DNA of 64,000 nucleotides from Algicella marina (GCF_009931615.1 NZ_CP046620.1:3518501-3582500); one strand, 5' to 3'; shown: positions 51,735 through 60,577, counted from the stretch's first letter. Notes: a model not told the origin generated them from the letters alone. Program-made: numbers and translations.

Positions 51735-53434
51735 TCGGTATCGTCATCCTCGCCCACAATCACCTGCACCGGGTGGAGTCACTTGCCCGCTATCTCGCTG
51801 GCCAGTCCTGCGCCGTCGTCATCCATATCGACAAGACCGCCAGCGCCGAGGCGGCAGACGGGCTGATCGCGGCCCTCGCGTCGATCCCCAATATCGCCTT
51901 CAGCGAACGCCACCATTGCGAGTGGGGGCGCTTCTCTCTTGTGGAGGCCGCGCTCACCGCCTCGCGCCAACTGCTCGACAGTTTCCCGGAGGCGACCCAC
52001 GTCGCCCTGATCTCCGGCAGTTGCCTGCCCATCCGCCCGATTACGGAATTGGCGGCCCATCTTGCCGAAGAGCCGGAGGCTGACCACATCGAATCCGTGC
52101 TGGTGGAGCAGGACGGCTGGGTCCGTGACGGACTGTCCGCCGAGCGCTTTACCCTCTACTTCCCGTTCTCCTTCCAGCGCCACCGCCGGATCTTCGACCG
52201 GTTCGTCGATCTCCAGCGCAAGCTGAAGGTCCGCCGCCAGATGCCGGAGGGCCTGTCGCCGCATATAGGCCTGCAATGGTGGTGCCTGTCGCGCGGCACC
52301 CTGCAGCGCATTTTCGACGATCCGCTGCTGCCCGCCTACAAGCGCTTCTTCAAACTTACCTGGATCCCCGACGAGAGCTTTTTCCAGACGCTGGCCCGCA
52401 AGCACAGCCGCCACATCATCAACCGGCCGCTGACCTTCGTGACATTCGACAATCAGGGCAAGCCGTTCACGTTCTACGACGATCACCTCGATCTGCTGAC
52501 GAAATGCGACAACTTCTTCGTACGAAAGATCTGGCCCGGTGCCGACAAGCTCTACGAAGAACTGCTCGACCCGTCCCGCAAGTCGCCGGACCCGGCCACG
52601 CGCTCTTCCGATCCGATGCTGAAAGCCGTAACCCGCTCCGTCAACCTCCGCTCCCGCGGCAGGCCCGGCCTCATCAACCAGAATCGGTACACTTCTCGCT
52701 GGTACGAGCAGGTCTTCGCTACCGCGCGGCCCTACTATGTCTTCGACGGCTTCGACCGCCTGTTCCCGCGCTTTCTCGAAGGCCTGCGCGAGAGCGAGGG
52801 ACTGGAGATGCATGGCCATCTCTATGCCGCTGACAAGGTGGAATTCATCGGCGATGCCCAGGTCTTCGCCGGCAACCTGATCGCCTCACCCCCGCATCGC
52901 GATTACCGGCCGGACCAGTTCCTCGTCAATCTGGTTTGGGGTCGCCGCCAGATCCTTCAGGGATTTCTTCACGATTTCGGCCCTTCCATCCGGTTGCGCA
53001 GGCACATCCTTCGCGACCCCAATGCCCAGATCGTCCGCATCGCCGAAGGCTGGATGCTGGCTGCCTACCTCCATAGTCGTTCGCAGCCGGACATGGAGGC
53101 CGTCTTCTTCGGCCTGTTCAGGTCGGAGCGCGAGAACCTCACAAAGGGCTTCGAGGAATGGGATCTGAAGGCCGACATCCTCGAAATCCCGTTGCTGGCC
53201 CTGCTGAACCGCCCCTTGCGCACCGCCCGCAGCATTCAGACCGTTCTTCCGCCGGATACCGATATCGCCCCGGCCCTCTCGCACATCGCCGTGCCCGAGG
53301 GCTTCCCCGAGTTCCTCGAACGCATGGCTTCCGAAGGGTTCGATATACCGGAGATGGAGCCACTGCTTGCCGCTCTTCGCCGCCAACAGAAATCTGACGG
53401 CTTCGATCCTGCAAAGCAGATCCGCCGAATCTGA
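51731..53434 (+). CDS. GT14-like (core-2/I-branching) glycosyltransferase with DUF5928-type C-terminal domain
   Basis: Protein of 567 residues. The first ~270 residues resemble the beta-1,6-N-acetylglucosaminyltransferase family: IVILAHNHLHRVESLARYLA, VVIHIDKTAS, LISGSCLPIRPI and the WWCLSRGTLQRIF / WIPDESFFQTL pair. The remainder (from ~275) is a Rhodobacteraceae-type extension, from memory DUF5928, with YVFDGFDRLFPRFLEGL and NLIASPPHRDYRPDQFLVNLVWGR; its role is unknown. The start GTG 51731 overlaps the upstream stop. Convergent with ptsN. Confidence 0.8.
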   Translation: MIGIVILAHNHLHRVESLARYLAGQSCAVVIHIDKTASAEAADGLIAALASIPNIAFSERHHCEWGRFSLVEAALTASRQLLDSFPEATHVALISGSCLPIRPITELAAHLAEEPEADHIESVLVEQDGWVRDGLSAERFTLYFPFSFQRHRRIFDRFVDLQRKLKVRRQMPEGLSPHIGLQWWCLSRGTLQRIFDDPLLPAYKRFFKLTWIPDESFFQTLARKHSRHIINRPLTFVTFDNQGKPFTFYDDHLDLLTKCDNFFVRKIWPGADKLYEELLDPSRKSPDPATRSSDPMLKAVTRSVNLRSRGRPGLINQNRYTSRWYEQVFATARPYYVFDGFDRLFPRFLEGLRESEGLEMHGHLYAADKVEFIGDAQVFAGNLIASPPHRDYRPDQFLVNLVWGRRQILQGFLHDFGPSIRLRRHILRDPNAQIVRIAEGWMLAAYLHSRSQPDMEAVFFGLFRSERENLTKGFEEWDLKADILEIPLLALLNRPLRTARSIQTVLPPDTDIAPALSHIAVPEGFPEFLERMASEGFDIPEMEPLLAALRRQQKSDGFDPAKQIRRI

Positions 53435-53530
53435 TGCCCGGCGCTCAGTCTCGGCAAAGGGTTCCGGTGGCAACGATCTGACCCGCCTTGCCCGAAAGGC
53501 GCTTGCACCTGAGAGAACCAGTGTTCAGAC

Positions 53531-53552
53531 GCCGCCCATCATGCCGGGCGGC
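53531..53552. terminator. Weak hairpin between converging glycosyltransferase and ptsN
   Basis: GCCGCCC-ATCATGCC-GGGCGGC, perfect 7-bp stem in the 166-bp convergent gap; no adjacent U-run. The gap has no gene on either strand. Confidence 0.35.
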
Positions 53553-53600
53553 CCGGGCCAAAAATCTTGAGTTATCGAGAATCGGCAAAATCCCACGGCA

Positions 53601-54068
53601 TCACGCCGCCTGGGATTTCTCGGTGTCGGCCAGAATGGCATAGAGCGCCGCCACATCCTTGGTGGACCGGAGCTTGGCGCAGACAGATTCGGAGCGCAGT
53701 ACCCGCGAGACCTTGGCCAAGGCTTTCAGATGCTCCGCACCCGCACTCTGCGGCGCAAACAGCGCGAACACCAGATCGACCGGCTTGCGGTCCACAGATT
53801 CGAATTCCACCGGAGATTCGAGGCTGAAGAACAGCCCGACCACATGGTCGAGCTGTTCGATTCGTGCATGGGGAATGGCCACGCCGAAGCCGACACCCGT
53901 CGGCCCGAGGTTCTCGCGCTCCAGCAGCGCAGCCTGAAGCTGCGCTTCCGGCAGTCGCAGTCGGGCGCTTGCCGCCGACGCGATTTCCTGAAACAGCCGT
54001 TTTTTACTCTGAACTTTTACGCACGCGAAAACAGCGTCTGATCCAAGTATATCCGTCAGCTCCATCAA
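53601..54068 (-). CDS. ptsN: Nitrogen PTS EIIA-type protein PtsN
   Basis: EIIA(Ntr)-like regulator of 155 residues, phosphorylated on His and used in nitrogen, potassium and stress signalling. It carries the active-site His in GVGFGVAIPHARIEQLD and the family segments LGPTGVGFG and KPVDLVFALFAPQSAGAEHLKALAKV. Position after hpf and lptB is conserved in proteobacteria. Given the urea and nitrate genes nearby, a nitrogen-regulatory role is likely, but not shown by this sequence. Confidence 0.94.
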   Translation of the reverse strand: MMELTDILGSDAVFACVKVQSKKRLFQEIASAASARLRLPEAQLQAALLERENLGPTGVGFGVAIPHARIEQLDHVVGLFFSLESPVEFESVDRKPVDLVFALFAPQSAGAEHLKALAKVSRVLRSESVCAKLRSTKDVAALYAILADTEKSQAA

Positions 54069-54098
54069 GCGCCTCTCTTCAGTTACGCGAGTCTCGGC

Positions 54099-54680
54099 TC
54101 ACCCCAGATTGCGGGGATCGACCCAACCTATATTTCCGTCTTCCCGCCGATATACGACGTTCACACCACCATGTTTGTCATTTCTGAACACCAGAACGGG
54201 AGCACCGGCCAACTCCATCTGCATGACCGCCTCTCCGACTGAGAATGACTGTACCTTTGTTTCCATTTCAGCCACAATTACGGGCTGCAGTGTCTCCGGT
54301 TCCTGATCGTCATCCTCATGGCTTTCTGACTCGAGGATATACGCGGGTGCGCCGAAAGCTTCAATAGGGGTAGGGCGGTTCTGGTGATGGTCCTTCAATC
54401 GCCGTTTGTACCGGCGCAATTGCTTTTCGATCTTCTCGGCCGCATCCTCGAAAGCCTCGTAGACTTCTGCCGCGCGGCCCTTGGCCTGCACCGTCATTCC
54501 CGTGGACAGATGCAGCGAGGTATCGGCGATAAATTCATGCCGGTCCTTGGAAAAAGTGGCTTGCGCCTCTGTCGGGCGCGGGGTCGAAAATTTCGCCACC
54601 ACATCCCCGACACGGGTTTCGACATGGGTCCGCAATGCGTCCCCGACATCCATGTGTTTTCCGTTAACCAGAATGCGCAT
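54099..54680 (-). CDS. hpf: Ribosome hibernation promoting factor, long form
   Basis: Protein of 193 residues with an N-terminal HPF/RaiA domain (~1-100, GDALRTHVETRVGDVVAKF ... AAEKIEKQLRRYKRRLKDH) and a C-terminal dimerisation domain (~130-190, VGEAVMQMELAGAPVLVFRN ... GNIGWVDPRN). Two-domain HPF dimerises 70S ribosomes into 100S on starvation. ATG 54680 with AGGAGA 6 nt upstream fixes the start. Confidence 0.95.
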   Translation of the reverse strand: MRILVNGKHMDVGDALRTHVETRVGDVVAKFSTPRPTEAQATFSKDRHEFIADTSLHLSTGMTVQAKGRAAEVYEAFEDAAEKIEKQLRRYKRRLKDHHQNRPTPIEAFGAPAYILESESHEDDDQEPETLQPVIVAEMETKVQSFSVGEAVMQMELAGAPVLVFRNDKHGGVNVVYRREDGNIGWVDPRNLG

Positions 54681-54906
54681 TGGATCTCCTTTACCATGCT
54701 TATCGCTGCGCGCCTTATCCCCGGCGCGGTGTGGAGAGATCAGAGTTTCCAAGACTTCAGTACCCGAGCGCACGATGCTTCCAACTCGTTAAGCTTCGGT
54801 GAAGCGTCACATGTAAAAGTGAACGAAGTATGGCGCGATGAGGAAAAGCCGGTTCTGACCATACGTTAAACCTATGGTTGCCATCGCATTCCTGCAATGG
54901 GTTTGA

Positions 54907-55662
54907 TCAGATACGGAAGCGCTCGCCGAGGTAGACACGGCGAACATTGTCATCGGCAACCACCTCATCGGGTGTGCCGCTCATCAGGATGGTGCCGTCG
55001 TGCAGGATGTATGCTCGATCGACGATGGAGAGCGTTTCGCGCACGTTGTGGTCGGTGATCAGTACGCCGAGCCCCCGGTCCTTCAATTGTGCCGTCAGCG
55101 TCCGGATTTCCCCCACGGCAATCGGGTCCACCCCGGCGAACGGTTCATCCAGCAGCACGAAACTCGGGTCACTGGCAAGGCAGCGCGCGATCTCCACCCG
55201 CCGACGCTCACCGCCCGAAAGCGCCAGCGCGGAGGCGCGCCGCAGATGCGTGATGGAGAATTCCGCCAGCAACTCGTCCAGCCGGTTTTCCCGCTCCGTC
55301 CGATCGCTGTAGTGGAGTTCCAGAACCGCGCGGATGTTGGATTCGACGCTCAGGCCGCGAAAGATGCTGGCTTCCTGCGGCAGGTAGCCTATACCCATTT
55401 TCGCCCTGCGATACATCGGCAGCAGCGTCACGTCCTGGCCGTCCACCGTCACGCTGCCCAGTTCCGGCGTCACCAGCCCGGCCACGGCATAGAAACATGT
55501 GGTCTTGCCCGCACCGTTCGGCCCAAGCAGCGCCACTACCTCGCCACGCTTCAGATCCAGCGACACATCCGTCAGAACCCGGCGCTTGCGATAGCTCTTG
55601 CCCAGTCCGCGCACGGCCAGTCCGCCACCACCGTCAACAACTGAGAGTCCCGCCTCGGCCAT
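54907..55662 (-). CDS. lptB: LPS export ABC ATPase LptB
   Basis: Cytoplasmic ATPase of 251 residues driving the LptFG exporter. Walker A LLGPNGAGKTTCFYAV, signature LSGGERRRVEIARCL, Walker B FVLLDEPFAGVDPIAV and H-loop in LITDHNVRETL are intact, and the LptB hallmark LPQEASIFRGLSV is present. ATG 55662 overlaps the lptA stop (TGATG). The open frame extends upstream into lptA but that part is not LptB. rpoN, which often follows lptB, is absent here. Confidence 0.97.
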   Translation of the reverse strand: MAEAGLSVVDGGGGLAVRGLGKSYRKRRVLTDVSLDLKRGEVVALLGPNGAGKTTCFYAVAGLVTPELGSVTVDGQDVTLLPMYRRAKMGIGYLPQEASIFRGLSVESNIRAVLELHYSDRTERENRLDELLAEFSITHLRRASALALSGGERRRVEIARCLASDPSFVLLDEPFAGVDPIAVGEIRTLTAQLKDRGLGVLITDHNVRETLSIVDRAYILHDGTILMSGTPDEVVADDNVRRVYLGERFRI

Positions 55663-56180
55663 CACTGGCTTTCCGGCTGGAAGATCGTTTTGACCCGGCC
55701 TTCCATCTGCGCCGTTCCGGCGTTCAGGTCTATCCGCAGGCGCTGCCCGGAAATCGCGTTCTGTCCCTGGCTCAGCAAAACGTCGCCCTGCATCAGCACA
55801 GCACCATCGGCGACGGTGTAGACAGCCTCCGCCGCTTCGGCGGCCTCCGCGCCGTTGCTCAACGTCACTCCGCCAGAGGCCTTCATCTCCCGAACCTCGC
55901 CAGTGCCGCTGCCGCCGTAGGTCACCTCGATCCGTTCGGCCGCCAACCGCAGGCTGCCCTGGCCGACAACGACGTTGCCCGCAAAAGTAGCCAGCCCATT
56001 GGCCTGATCGACGCTCAGATTGTCGGCCGTTATTTCCACTGGCAGCGAACTGTCGTGGCTGAAACCGCCGAAAGGCACGTTCGTGCCCTGCGCTGCAGCC
56101 CCGCTTGCCAACGTCAACGTCGCAAACACCACGGCCAACAGCACTGCCCATGCAGGTCTGCGAACTGCGCTCATCGTCAA
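55662..56180 (-). CDS. lptA: LPS transport periplasmic protein LptA
   Basis: Periplasmic OstA-fold bridge for LPS, 172 residues with a signal peptide (AWAVLLAVVFATLTLASGAAAQ). Beta-jellyroll repeats include VEITADNLSVDQANGLATFAGNVVVGQGSLRLAAERIEVTY and VYTVADGAVLMQGDVLLSQGQNAISGQRLRID. It overlaps lptC by ATGA and lptB by TGATG, so the three are translationally coupled. Confidence 0.93.
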   Translation of the reverse strand: MTMSAVRRPAWAVLLAVVFATLTLASGAAAQGTNVPFGGFSHDSSLPVEITADNLSVDQANGLATFAGNVVVGQGSLRLAAERIEVTYGGSGTGEVREMKASGGVTLSNGAEAAEAAEAVYTVADGAVLMQGDVLLSQGQNAISGQRLRIDLNAGTAQMEGRVKTIFQPESQ

Positions 56181-56821
56181 TCGCTCTCTCCGGCTTCCTT
56201 GGCCGGTACATACCGCACTTTCACGTCGTTGGTAAACGTTATCACCGACTCGTTGCCGATTTCGGTCAACGCGGTTTCCTCGCCGCTCTCGATCAGGAAT
56301 TCCTCGGAACTGATCTCGCCGATCGGTCCCTCCGCGTAAACCTTGCCTTCGCCCCAGATACGCCCGCCCTTCAAGTCGATCCGCACATCTTCGGCCCGCG
56401 CCACGTACCCATCGGAACTCTCCAGTCGCATCCCCTCGCCCAGTAATATCCGCTCTCCGGGCAGGTCGATGGCAGCCGTGGCAGATGAGACATGCACGCT
56501 CCGCCCGTCGCGGAACCGGATCGTGCCCTCCAGCGCGGCAATATCGGCGATCTCCAGCGACGCATCACGCGGGATCACCTCGTCGGCCATGAAGTCATAG
56601 AGATCGCCATCGAGGCTCGCCCCCGAAAACCGCGGCTCCGTCACTTTCAGCCCGGTGCCCAGCGCCTGCAGGTCAGCGTCGGAGAATGAAAGCCCGCCCG
56701 GCAACTCGCTCCGCGTTCCCAACATGAAGACGGACGCAAGGAGTGCCATCGCCACCAGAGGCAGGCCCACTTTCAGCGCAGCGACGAAACGGGAGTAGCG
56801 ATCGGCACCCCGCCGTGCCAC
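56177..56821 (-). CDS. lptC: LPS export membrane anchor LptC
   Basis: Bitopic protein of 214 residues: N-terminal membrane helix (FVAALKVGLPLVAMALLASVFML), then an OstA-like periplasmic domain (FSDADLQALGTGLKVTEPRFSG ... GRIWGEGKVYAEGPIGEISSEEFLIESG). LptC docks LptB2FG to LptA. It is next to kdsD (1 bp) and overlaps lptA, in the usual Rhodobacteraceae order. Confidence 0.9.
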   Translation of the reverse strand: MARRGADRYSRFVAALKVGLPLVAMALLASVFMLGTRSELPGGLSFSDADLQALGTGLKVTEPRFSGASLDGDLYDFMADEVIPRDASLEIADIAALEGTIRFRDGRSVHVSSATAAIDLPGERILLGEGMRLESSDGYVARAEDVRIDLKGGRIWGEGKVYAEGPIGEISSEEFLIESGEETALTEIGNESVITFTNDVKVRYVPAKEAGESD

Positions 56822-56822
56822 G

Positions 56823-57815
56823 TCAGGCCACTCCGGCGCGCAGGCAGTCGTGAACGTGGATGATGCCCTCGGGCCGGTGCTGGCTGTCCATGACGAACAG
56901 GGTGGTAACCTTCTTGCGGTTCATCACAGCCAACGCATCCGAGGCCCGCGCTTCGGCGGTGATTGTCACCGGGTCCGGCGTCATCACGTCACCGGCCTTG
57001 TGTGCCAGCAGATTGGCCATGTGCCGCCGCAAGTCACCATCGGTGATTATTCCGGCCAGGCGGCCATCGGCGTCGCGCACCCCGGCCACGCCAAAGCCCT
57101 GGCTGGTGATCGCGATCAGCACTTCCGGCATCGGGGTGGAGATATCCACCATCGGCAGATCGTCCTTGCCGTGCATCAGGTCGCCGACGGTGGCGAGAAT
57201 GGCGCCCAGCTTGCCGCCCGGGTGGAAATCACGGAAGTTCTCCGGCGTGAAGCCGCGCATGTTCATCAGCGCTACCGCCAGAGCATCGCCCAGCGCCAGC
57301 GTCAGCGTGGTCGATGTCGTCGGCGCCAGCCCGTTCGGGCAGGCTTCCGGCGCCTGCGGCAGCAGGATGGCAATGTCGGATTTCTTCAGCAGCGTGCTTT
57401 CCGCCCGTGCTGCCACGCCGATCAGCGTGTTGCCCTTCTTGCGGGTGTAGGCGATCAGATCCGCCAGTTCCGGTGTCTCGCCGGAGTTGGACAGCAGCAG
57501 CACCACGTCGGCGTTGGTGATCTTGCCGAGGTCGCCGTGGCTCGCCTCGCCGGGATGCACGAACAGCGAGGGCGTGCCGGTGGAGGCGAACGTCGCCGCG
57601 ATCTTGCGGGCGATATGGCCGGATTTCCCCATACCGCTGACGATCAGATGGCCGCGCGAATTCAGGATCGCCTGCGTCGCCTTGGCGAAATTCTCGTCCA
57701 GCATGTCAACGAAGCTGCTCAGCGCTTCCGCTTCCACGCGCAGCACTTCGCGACCGTGGGCGATAATATCCTGCGCCGCATTGCGCGGCATCAGTTCCGG
57801 GGCATTCAAGGCCAT
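56823..57815 (-). CDS. kdsD: Arabinose-5-phosphate isomerase (KpsF/GutQ)
   Basis: Makes D-arabinose 5-phosphate for Kdo; 330 residues. SIS domain (~45-180) with GMGKSGHIARKIAATFASTGTPSLFVHPGEASHGDLG and SGETPELADLIAY, then two CBS domains (~205-330, e.g. GVAGVRDADGRLAGIITDGDLRRH). ATG 57815 has GAGG five bases upstream; GTG 57821 is a less likely alternative. With kdsB in the window it covers the Kdo branch. Confidence 0.96.
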   Translation of the reverse strand: MALNAPELMPRNAAQDIIAHGREVLRVEAEALSSFVDMLDENFAKATQAILNSRGHLIVSGMGKSGHIARKIAATFASTGTPSLFVHPGEASHGDLGKITNADVVLLLSNSGETPELADLIAYTRKKGNTLIGVAARAESTLLKKSDIAILLPQAPEACPNGLAPTTSTTLTLALGDALAVALMNMRGFTPENFRDFHPGGKLGAILATVGDLMHGKDDLPMVDISTPMPEVLIAITSQGFGVAGVRDADGRLAGIITDGDLRRHMANLLAHKAGDVMTPDPVTITAEARASDALAVMNRKKVTTLFVMDSQHRPEGIIHVHDCLRAGVA

Positions 57816-57879
57816 ACTCACCTCAAGTTTCCTGCAGCATTCTTGCCGTCAAACCGCGAGGTTTCGGGCGATTTCTGCG

Positions 57880-58491
57880 TTAGTGGGCAAATATATCCAC
57901 CTCGGGCCACCCCTGCAAATCAAGCTCTGCCCGAAACGGTAGGAAGGTGAAACATTCCGTGGCCAACTCCGTCCGGCCTTCACGGGCCAGCATCCTGTCC
58001 AGTTCCGCCTTCAACTGGTGCAGGTACAGCACGTCCGACGCCGCATAGGCCACCTGCGCATCGGTCAAGGTCTCCGCGCCCCAGTCGGAGCTCTGTTGCT
58101 GCTTGGAGATATCGATGTTCAGCAGTTCCGACAGCAGGTATTTCAGCCCGTGCCGGTCAGTATAGGTCCGCACCAGCTTGCTGGCGATCTTGGTGCAATA
58201 GACGGGCGCTGCCAGCACGCCGAACCGCTGCCGCATTGCCGCGATGTCAAACCGCCCGAAGTGAAACAGTTTCAGAACCTCGGGGTCGGCCAACAACCGG
58301 CAAAGATTGGGGGCTTCGGTCTGGTCCTGCGCGATCTGCACGACGTGGGCATCGCCGTTGCCACCGGAAAGCTGCACCACGCACAGCCGGTCCCTCCCCG
58401 GCACCAGCCCCATCGTCTCGCAGTCGATGGCCACGGTTTTCCCGAGATCGAGATCGTCGGGCAGGTCACCCTTGTGCACGTGGTTCGTCAA
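57880..58491 (-). CDS. rnd: Ribonuclease D-type 3'-5' exonuclease
   Basis: Short RNase D of 203 residues with the DEDDy exonuclease motifs: VAIDCETMGLVPGRDRLCVVQLS (DxE), LKLFHFGRFDIAAMRQRFG and YAASDVLYLHQLK (YxxxD). The C-terminal HRDC domains of full-length RNase D are missing, as is usual for this alphaproteobacterial type. Start TTG 58491 is chosen because GAGGA lies 7 nt upstream and it places HKGDLP at the usual distance; no ATG is in frame nearby. Confidence 0.93.
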   Translation of the reverse strand: MTNHVHKGDLPDDLDLGKTVAIDCETMGLVPGRDRLCVVQLSGGNGDAHVVQIAQDQTEAPNLCRLLADPEVLKLFHFGRFDIAAMRQRFGVLAAPVYCTKIASKLVRTYTDRHGLKYLLSELLNIDISKQQQSSDWGAETLTDAQVAYAASDVLYLHQLKAELDRMLAREGRTELATECFTFLPFRAELDLQGWPEVDIFAH

Positions 58492-58596
58492 TGCTCGGTC
58501 CTCATCGCCATGCCTGTGTTGCCCCGGCTTGTACGAGACCGTGGGGCACACCTCAAGCAATCATCTCGGTGCAGCGTTGCCGACAGGTGAATCCGT

Positions 58597-59478
58597 TCAG
58601 GGCTTGCTGTCCATCTCCGTCACGGTAACGGAGACATTCAGGCCGAGAAAATCAGAAGGCAGGCCCCGGAAACTGCCTGACACCGGCGAGGCCTGCGCCG
58701 GCTTGCGCGTCGTCGCCACCCGGATCAGCGCACTGCCGGCGGTGATCCTGTTGGTCGGGTCGAACTCGATCCAGCCCTCGCCCGGCACGAATACATCCGC
58801 CCAGGCATGGGTGGCGCCGCCACCCACGGGCATGCCGGAACCTGTGGAAGAACTGTTCAGGTAGCCTGTCACGAACCGGGCTGCAAAACCGAAACGGCGC
58901 GACGCTTCCATGAACAGGAACGCGAAGTCCCGGCATGTTCCCAACCCGCGCTGGATGGTTTCTGCCGCCGTCTGCGTTCCCATCTCCTCCCGGCTCAGGT
59001 AGCCGATGGCACCGTGCAGCGCACTGCTCAGGCTGTTGAGGAAGCCGACGGCATCGCCCGGACGCTCCGTGAAAACCCTGTCCAGCCACTCACCCAGCAC
59101 GTCGGCTTCGCCCTTGTTCTCAAGGCCGAGGTACGGGTCCAGATCCTGCAGGTCATCGTCGCCGTAATCGAACGGATAGGGGCAGGCACATACGTTGCTC
59201 GCCCCGAACCTCAGGTCCCGAGGATAGCGCCGCAACAGCAACTCGCTCTCGATCACCAGCTGGTCCGCCTCCTGCGTGAAGGTCGCGTCCGCGATCGAAT
59301 TGCCGAACGTGTCGAAATGCCAGCGCAGATTCGCGTTTGGCTGGATGCGCAGGAAGGCATCGTCCACCCACAGGTCATGGGCATCCCGGGGGCGCAGCAT
59401 CAGCCGATGCTGGTTCAGTACCACCCGTTGGCGGTAATTGTATTCGGTCCTGTGCAGGACCCGAAGAAAACTCGGCAA
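58597..59478 (-). CDS. Transglutaminase-like family protein
   Basis: About 293 residues: N-terminal beta domain (FLRVLHRTEYNYRQRVVLNQHRLMLRPRD) and papain-like domain with Cys in GLGTCRDFAFLFMEASRRFGFAARF, His in THAWADVFVPGEGWIEFD and Asp in FDPTN. The start is uncertain: TTG 59478 fits the family N-terminus, TTG 59514 and ATG 59586 are alternatives that add a hydrophobic stretch. It diverges from a second transglutaminase-like gene. Paralogous to the one in the Anbu cluster; substrate unknown. Confidence 0.85.
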   Translation of the reverse strand: MPSFLRVLHRTEYNYRQRVVLNQHRLMLRPRDAHDLWVDDAFLRIQPNANLRWHFDTFGNSIADATFTQEADQLVIESELLLRRYPRDLRFGASNVCACPYPFDYGDDDLQDLDPYLGLENKGEADVLGEWLDRVFTERPGDAVGFLNSLSSALHGAIGYLSREEMGTQTAAETIQRGLGTCRDFAFLFMEASRRFGFAARFVTGYLNSSSTGSGMPVGGGATHAWADVFVPGEGWIEFDPTNRITAGSALIRVATTRKPAQASPVSGSFRGLPSDFLGLNVSVTVTEMDSKP

Positions 59479-59575
59479 AGGAACGTTTCCCGGCGCAGTG
59501 CGTTGAATGATCAATGCGCAATGTAGGTCGAAGAAGGCCACAGTTGGTGCAGTATTACCGAAAAACAAGGATAAA

Positions 59576-60472
59576 ATGATGCTCATCCGCGTCGGATTCG
59601 AAATCGAGATCGATAGCTCAGCGCCAGTTCCGATGCTCTTGGCGCTTTCGATCCACAGCCGGCAGGCCGGGCGACAATTCGGCGAGGATTGCGTCCGCAC
59701 CGGCGATCACGCCTCCGGGCACGTCTATCTGGACCGGTTCGAAAACCGCATTACCCGCATCGTCGCGCCCGGCGGCCCGCTGCGGCTCTGGTCAGATTGC
59801 GTGATCGAAAGCGATGGTCAGCCAGACATTCAGAACCCATCCGCCCGCCAGATGGCGGTTCAGGATCTCCCCGATGATGTGGTGTCGTATCTGGTGCCCA
59901 GCCGCTACTGCGACAGCGACAACCTGTTGAACGCGGCCTGGTCGCACTTTGGCCAATATCCGGAAGGCTGGCAGCGGGTGCAGGCCATCACGGAGTTTGT
60001 CCACAACCATGTCGTGTTCGGCTACCAGTTCGGCCGATCCAACAAGACAGCTTCCGAAGTCTACAAGGAACGTTCCGGCGTCTGCCGCGATTTCGCGCAT
60101 CTCGCCATCGCCTTCTGCCGCGCGATGAACATCCCAGCCCGCTACGCCAGCGGTTATCTGGGCGATATCGGTGTGCCGTATTCTGGCCCGGGTGATTTCT
60201 GCGCATGGTTCGAGGTCTACTTGGAAGGCCGATGGTATACGTTTGATGCCCGCTACAACACGCCGCGCATTGGCCGGGTGTTGATGGTCAGGGGTGCCGA
60301 TGCAGCGGATGTCGCCATGATTACCTCATTCGGCGATCACAGTCTCAGGCACTTCGTTGTCTGGTGCGATGAACTCGATCCGACGTTGAGCGAAAGCGCC
60401 GTTCACCAACTGCTGCAATCGCGCCCCAAGGCCGAAGCGCTCGTCTACAGCACCTCCGCCCGCGTCGCCTGA
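59576..60472 (+). CDS. Transglutaminase-like protein with altered catalytic His motif
   Basis: 298 residues starting MMLIRVGFEIEIDSSAPVPMLLALSIH, with AAGGA 4-7 bases upstream. The Cys motif SGVCRDFAHLAIAFCRAMNIPARYASGYL is intact, and the Asp follows in YTFDARYN. The place where most family members have HAW(F)E is GDFCAWFEVYL, with Cys in place of His. Some relatives of this subgroup may share the change; if so the domain may be non-catalytic or use another residue. Divergent from the other transglutaminase-like gene by about 100 bp. Confidence 0.85.
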   Translation: MMLIRVGFEIEIDSSAPVPMLLALSIHSRQAGRQFGEDCVRTGDHASGHVYLDRFENRITRIVAPGGPLRLWSDCVIESDGQPDIQNPSARQMAVQDLPDDVVSYLVPSRYCDSDNLLNAAWSHFGQYPEGWQRVQAITEFVHNHVVFGYQFGRSNKTASEVYKERSGVCRDFAHLAIAFCRAMNIPARYASGYLGDIGVPYSGPGDFCAWFEVYLEGRWYTFDARYNTPRIGRVLMVRGADAADVAMITSFGDHSLRHFVVWCDELDPTLSESAVHQLLQSRPKAEALVYSTSARVA

Positions 60473-60504
60473 TTTTCGATCGTTCAGCCGGCATTTGCCA
60501 CCTT

Positions 60505-60522
60505 CGGCACCGTATGGTGCCG
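60505..60522. promoter_or_regulatory. Palindrome CGGCACC-GTAT-GGTGCCG upstream of nasT
   Basis: Perfect 7-bp arms, 4-bp spacer, 211 bp before nasT and 33 bp after the transglutaminase-like stop. It resembles an NtrC site (GCAC-N7-GTGC) but has N6, so NtrC binding is doubtful. No U-run follows, so it is not a standard terminator. Confidence 0.45.
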
Positions 60523-60533
60523 CAAACCGCCTG

Positions 60534-60577
60534 CCATACCAAACCCATATCAAACCCATACCGAATCCATATTCCGT
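60534..60577. repeat. Four 11-bp tandem repeats upstream of nasT
   Basis: CCATACCAAAC, CCATATCAAAC, CCATACCGAAT, CCATATTCCGT: four units of CCATAY+5 bp at an 11-bp period, about one helical turn, so equivalent faces line up on one side of the DNA. A regulator array for the nas genes is a reasonable guess. Confidence 0.6.

Noticed and set aside
54907-56211. Single long frame joining lptB to upstream sequence
   Set aside because: Only the part from ATG 55662 is LptB-like; the upstream half is lptA in another frame.
60505-60522. NtrC binding site at the nasT palindrome
   Set aside because: Spacing is GCAC-N6-GTGC, one base shorter than the consensus; left as an unassigned palindrome.
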